From: Synergistaceae bacterium
GTDB lineage: Bacteria > Synergistota > Synergistia > Synergistales > Aminobacteriaceae
Assembly: GCA_031289165.1 (NCBI GenBank)
Contig: JAITPZ010000174.1
Coordinates: 1 to 8,305, forward strand
Length of the DNA: 8,305 nt
Direction: 5' to 3'
Positions 6,582 to 8,305 of the stretch are shown piece after piece (position 1 is the stretch's first letter; each line of letters starts with the position of its first letter). Under the pieces are notes generated by a model. The model was given only the letters and a program-made list of their open reading frames with translations, was not told the origin of the DNA and did not search any database. The position numbers and the translations under genes were made by a program.

Positions 6582-7600
6582 CGGCTCACCCCTTCCGGGA
6601 GATCCGCCGGGGCGTCCCGACGAACGGCGATGTTGGCCCTCGGCCTCAGGCAGGACAGAGAGGTTCCGGATGAGGTTTTTTCGGATTCCGACGCGCTCTT
6701 TCCCGTTTTTCCGTCTGCGACGTCCGGCACGACGTCGGCAAATCCGATCATGTCCTCGCCCTCGACGCACAGGCCGCCCGACAGGTCGACGAAGCCGGGA
6801 ACGTAACGCCCCGCGTCCGCGAGGGGAACGCAAAGCCCGCTCATAAGGCGCCGCTCGGCGTCGGGGGAGAGGAGAACGCGATGAAACGCGGGGCCGATCT
6901 CCCTCGGGGAACGCACGTGCTCCCCGATTTTTCGCCCGAAGGTCTCCAAATCCAAAACGTCCCCGCCGGAGAGGGCGAACGCGTCCTCGACGCGAAATGG
7001 CCCCGTCGAAAGGCGGCGCAGCTCCGCGACGTGCGCCCCGCATCCGAGGGCCTGGCCGATGTCGCGGACGATACTGCGAATGTACGTGCCCTTGCCGCAG
7101 GTCACGGAAATTTTCACCCTGCCCTCTGAAATCGGTGTCCTGCGCCTCAGGGACGTCACACGGACGGGACGGCTGGCCGGGCGTGCGTCCCCGCCCTCCC
7201 GCGCGATGTGGTGAGAGGGCCTTCCGTTCACTTTCAGAGCCGATATTTCCGGAGGAAGCTGCATACGATCACCCCAAAAAGAACAGAGGACGCTGTCGAA
7301 GGAGGTTTCGTCCACTTTCGTCGCGTCCCCGCTGAATACGATCCTGCCCGATCCGTCGCAGGTATCCGTGGCCTGCCCCAGATGAACCGTGGCCTCGTAG
7401 ACCTTCGGCAACTTCATCACGTAATCCGAAAGGCGCGTCGCCGAACCGAGGAGGACGATCAGGAGCCCGGAGGCCGTCGAATCCAGGGTGCCGGCGTGGC
7501 CGGTGCGCGTGTTTTTTCCGAACAGTCTCTTCACGCGCGCGACGCAGTCCGTACTGCGAAGCCCTGCCGGCTTATCAATCAGCAGCAGGCCATCCGGCAC
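6578..7600 (-). CDS. truB: tRNA pseudouridine-55 synthase
   Basis: 340 residues from a GTG start. TruB converts U55 in the T loop of nearly all tRNAs to pseudouridine and also acts as a tRNA chaperone. It shows LLLIDKPAG (6-14), GHAGTLD with catalytic D40, KVYEA (66-70), QLPPEISALKVNG (114-126), CGKGTYIRS (168-176) and LRRLSTGPF (195-203), in the proper order. The residue after the catalytic aspartate is Ser rather than the usual Pro, and the usual Tyr of the YxxAR element is His (SHHIAR). The C-terminal PUA-like part carries a Ser/Lys/Glu-rich insertion (295-317) before the last strand LRPRANIAV. The frame stays open upstream to 7696, but the GTG at 7600, with GGAG seven bases before it, gives the normal N-terminus. 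It overlaps nrnA by 26 bases and ribF by four. Confidence 0.96.
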   Translation of the reverse strand: MPDGLLLIDKPAGLRSTDCVARVKRLFGKNTRTGHAGTLDSTASGLLIVLLGSATRLSDYVMKLPKVYEATVHLGQATDTCDGSGRIVFSGDATKVDETSFDSVLCSFWGDRMQLPPEISALKVNGRPSHHIAREGGDARPASRPVRVTSLRRRTPISEGRVKISVTCGKGTYIRSIVRDIGQALGCGAHVAELRRLSTGPFRVEDAFALSGGDVLDLETFGRKIGEHVRSPREIGPAFHRVLLSPDAERRLMSGLCVPLADAGRYVPGFVDLSGGLCVEGEDMIGFADVVPDVADGKTGKSASESEKTSSGTSLSCLRPRANIAVRRDAPADLPEGVSR

Positions 7601-8305
7601 AGGCGTTCTCCACGGCAGCGCGCACGGTCTGAAGCGCGTTCTCAAAGGGAAGCGGCAGGCTCGCCCCCGCGGCGCGGGGATGTCCTCCACCGCCAAGGGA
7701 ACGCGCGACGAGCGCGGCGGGCGCCGCTCCTTCCTTCGAGCGAAAGCTCACCCTCACCCTGTCCTCTCCCTCGACGAGCAGGACGGCAAAGCGGACGCCC
7801 CGAATCAGAAGCAGCTGGCCGATCAGCGCCTCCGTGTCCGAGCCCGTCGCCTTCGTGCTCTCGAAATCCGCGCGCGTCAGCCACGACACGACGATCTGAG
7901 AATCTGCGCCCCAACGGGATATCCGGCTCAGGGCCGTCCCCCAGAGGTGCATCCCCTCGAGCGACCGGGTCTGGCGAATGCAGGTGTCGATTTTGGAGGG
8001 GTCCACGCCCCGGGCCAGCAGGTCCGCCGCCACATGATGGGTTCGGACCGTCGTGTTGCTGAACGCGAAATTTCCCGTATCGGCGACGATGCCGGTGTAA
8101 AGGCACTCCGCGACGCAGGTCGTGATGGTCCAGCCTCCGGCCGTCATGATATGCCACAGCAGTTCCGCGACCGAGGAAGCTCCGGAATCAACGCAGTTTA
8201 TTGTGCCAAAACAAGAGTTGTCCTCGTGATGGTCGATGTTCAGAACCGTCACGGCGGCGTCCCTGTTCTCCAGACCCGCGACTCCTCTGCCCTCGTTCGC
8301 CGAAT
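7575..8305 (-). CDS. nrnA: DHH/DHHA1 phosphoesterase, nanoRNase / pAp phosphatase (partial, N-terminus outside window)
   Basis: The last 242 codons are present and the frame is open to the right edge; the family is about 310-330 residues, so roughly 70-90 are missing, including the first Asp motif. The name-giving motif NIDHHEDN (22-29 of the fragment) and the metal-site motif GIVADTGNF (D75) belong to the DHH domain. GGGGHPRAAG (204-213) is the substrate-binding DHHA1 signature. Enzymes of this type degrade 2-5 nt RNA fragments and often dephosphorylate 3'-phosphoadenosine-5'-phosphate. The position directly before truB, usually after rbfA, is the standard place for nrnA. An apparent GTG at 8252 is internal, since it would cut the protein just before the DHH motif and the residues upstream stay in frame. 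The stop lies 26 bases inside truB. Confidence 0.92.
   Translation of the reverse strand, partial: SANEGRGVAGLENRDAAVTVLNIDHHEDNSCFGTINCVDSGASSVAELLWHIMTAGGWTITTCVAECLYTGIVADTGNFAFSNTTVRTHHVAADLLARGVDPSKIDTCIRQTRSLEGMHLWGTALSRISRWGADSQIVVSWLTRADFESTKATGSDTEALIGQLLLIRGVRFAVLLVEGEDRVRVSFRSKEGAAPAALVARSLGGGGHPRAAGASLPLPFENALQTVRAAVENACAGWPAAD
7608..7611 (-). promoter_or_regulatory. Ribosome binding site deciding the truB start
   Basis: GGAG on the minus strand, seven bases before the GTG at 7600-7598 and inside the end of nrnA. It supports GTG as the truB start rather than the in-frame codon at 7696, which would add 32 residues unlike the family. Confidence 0.5.

Noticed and set aside
5754..6806. 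Plus-strand open frame opposite ribF and truB (350 codons)
   Set aside because: It covers two conserved enzymes in the antisense direction and shows no domain or ribosome binding site.

Overview
The window looks like a piece of a GC-rich bacterial chromosome. Every gene I can support lies on the minus strand, so transcription runs from the right end (8305) towards the left. The right-hand part is dense housekeeping sequence with overlapping genes. The order nrnA-truB-ribF is the usual downstream part of the bacterial nusA-infB-rbfA translation operon. I cannot name the organism from this sequence. A Synergistota-like lineage is a guess, based only on base composition and gene style.

Region 1 (8305 down to 2713) is one compact run of six genes: a DHH-family nanoRNase/pAp phosphatase (nrnA, cut by the window edge), tRNA pseudouridine-55 synthase (truB), the bifunctional FAD synthetase (ribF), a TatD-family metallohydrolase, queuine tRNA-ribosyltransferase (tgt), and a Sua5-type threonylcarbamoyl-AMP synthase (tsaC). 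All five junctions overlap, by 26, 4, 1, 8 and 4 bases, so this is very probably a translationally coupled operon. Three of the six enzymes modify tRNA: pseudouridine-55 in the T arm, queuosine-34 in the anticodon, and t6A-37 next to the anticodon. RibF makes FMN and FAD, and NrnA clears RNA fragments.

Region 2 (2712 down to 734) begins with a 110-base gap holding a perfect TATAAT -10 element. A large membrane protein of unknown function follows. It has four N-terminal membrane segments, an extremely acidic stretch, a four-cysteine zinc ribbon, a fifth membrane segment, a bacterial SH3 domain, and a C-terminal part that looks internally duplicated. It is the least ordinary gene here.

Region 3 (733 down to 1) is a 240-base gap and then the start of comF, which runs off the left edge. 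On the transcribed strand the gap holds a C-rich, G-poor stretch like a Rho loading site, a short perfect palindrome resembling a dispersed repeat, and a strong UUCG-loop intrinsic terminator. The terminator's T-tract ends only a few bases before the comF Shine-Dalgarno sequence.

I saw no mobile element, CRISPR array, tRNA, rRNA, toxin-antitoxin or defence system. Most of the window is conserved core metabolism. The SH3/zinc-ribbon protein and the terminator/comF leader are the places worth a closer look.
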